Part shown: positions 52,531 through 52,692 of the stretch, piece after piece
Numbering within the stretch: the stretch's first letter is position 1
Layout of the letters: each line of letters begins with the position of its first letter
Source of the DNA: a virus
Reading direction: 5' to 3' (one strand)
DNA length: 52,692 nucleotides
IMG/VR virus record: IMGVR_UViG_3300010885_044795
Span: 1-52,692 of that record
Notes under the pieces: model-generated
Told to the model about the DNA's origin: nothing
The model's input: only the letters and a program-made list of their open reading frames with translations
Database searches by the model: none
Program-made: the position numbers and the translations under genes

Positions 52531-52692
52531 ATGGCACTGCGTCGTTATTTTGGTAAGATTAGTCCTCTTGCAATTGGTAATCTTGTTGGACACAATGGTG
52601 AATTGGTCATTGATGAAACAACAGATTATGTATACATTATGGATGGTACAACGCCAGGTGGTCAACGTATTCTTTATACCAATGTTAATGCT
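52531..52692 (+). CDS. Structural protein N-terminus, runs off the window
   Basis: An open frame of 54 codons from the ATG at 52531 to the right edge, beginning MALRRYFGKISPLAIGNLVG, then GELVIDETTDYVYIMDG and TPGGQRI. The GELVIDxxTxxVYxMDGxTPGG pattern is common at the start of phage structural or fibre-like proteins. AGG lies nine bases before the ATG. Function is not determinable from this fragment. Confidence 0.6.
   Translation, partial: MALRRYFGKISPLAIGNLVGHNGELVIDETTDYVYIMDGTTPGGQRILYTNVNA

Overview
This window is part of the genome of a large, AT-rich, T4-like contractile-tailed phage (myovirus). The evidence is a nearly complete T4-type virion set: portal (gp20), prohead protease (gp21), scaffold (gp22), major capsid protein (gp23), baseplate proteins (gp5, gp6, gp25, gp53, and gp26- and gp48-like), the gp46/gp47 recombination nuclease and a gp55-like late sigma factor. 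The gene style resembles marine T4-like phages of alphaproteobacteria or cyanobacteria: a large late sigma factor, several 2-oxoglutarate oxygenases and a glycine-rich fibre. A DUF1127 gene hints at a proteobacterial, perhaps alphaproteobacterial, host. The host assignment is inference. I see no tRNA genes, CRISPR arrays, insertion sequences or integrase.

Layout. (1) 1-30937, minus strand: a tail/baseplate operon read right to left. Its order is gp48-like protein, gp53, a large hub-like protein, gp5-like spike with two predicted wall-degrading domains, gp25, gp6, a giant 4,897-residue virion protein, a small structural protein, two fibre-like paralogues and a glycine-rich protein running off the left edge. 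(2) 30998-38232, plus strand: late sigma, gp47, a 2OG oxygenase, gp46, a second 2OG oxygenase, a radical SAM protein and a PD-(D/E)XK nuclease. Several of these genes have host-type promoters whose -10 box ends 6-7 bases before the ATG, so their mRNAs should be leaderless. (3) 38233-42204, plus strand: a structured leader, a PP-loop ATPase, a TctA-like membrane permease, a TctC-like periplasmic binding protein and a third 2OG oxygenase. (4) 42205-42648: a gene-free stretch that looks like a large, highly folded noncoding RNA with its own promoter. (5) 42649-43706, minus strand: a gp26-like gene with a tandem slippery site and an overlapping -1 reading frame, which looks like a programmed-frameshift tail-assembly chaperone next to the divergent tape-measure gene. 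(6) 43771-52146, plus strand: tape measure, portal, small core protein, acidic core protein, protease, scaffold, capsid, ending at a bidirectional terminator. (7) 52219-52692: a hidden 53-residue DUF1127 gene on the minus strand, and the start of another structural gene.

Expression logic. Virion genes carry Shine-Dalgarno sequences, and several are preceded by TATAAATA or one-mismatch variants, the T4 late promoter that the encoded gp55-like factor would read. Recombination genes and the metabolic cassette lack Shine-Dalgarno sequences and have sigma70-type promoters abutting the start codon. The window therefore shows two separate transcription/translation styles. The least expected features are the structured RNA, the frameshift gene pair, the two-component Tct transporter without TctB, the leaderless promoters, and the giant protein with a seven-unit FG-GAP-like propeller.
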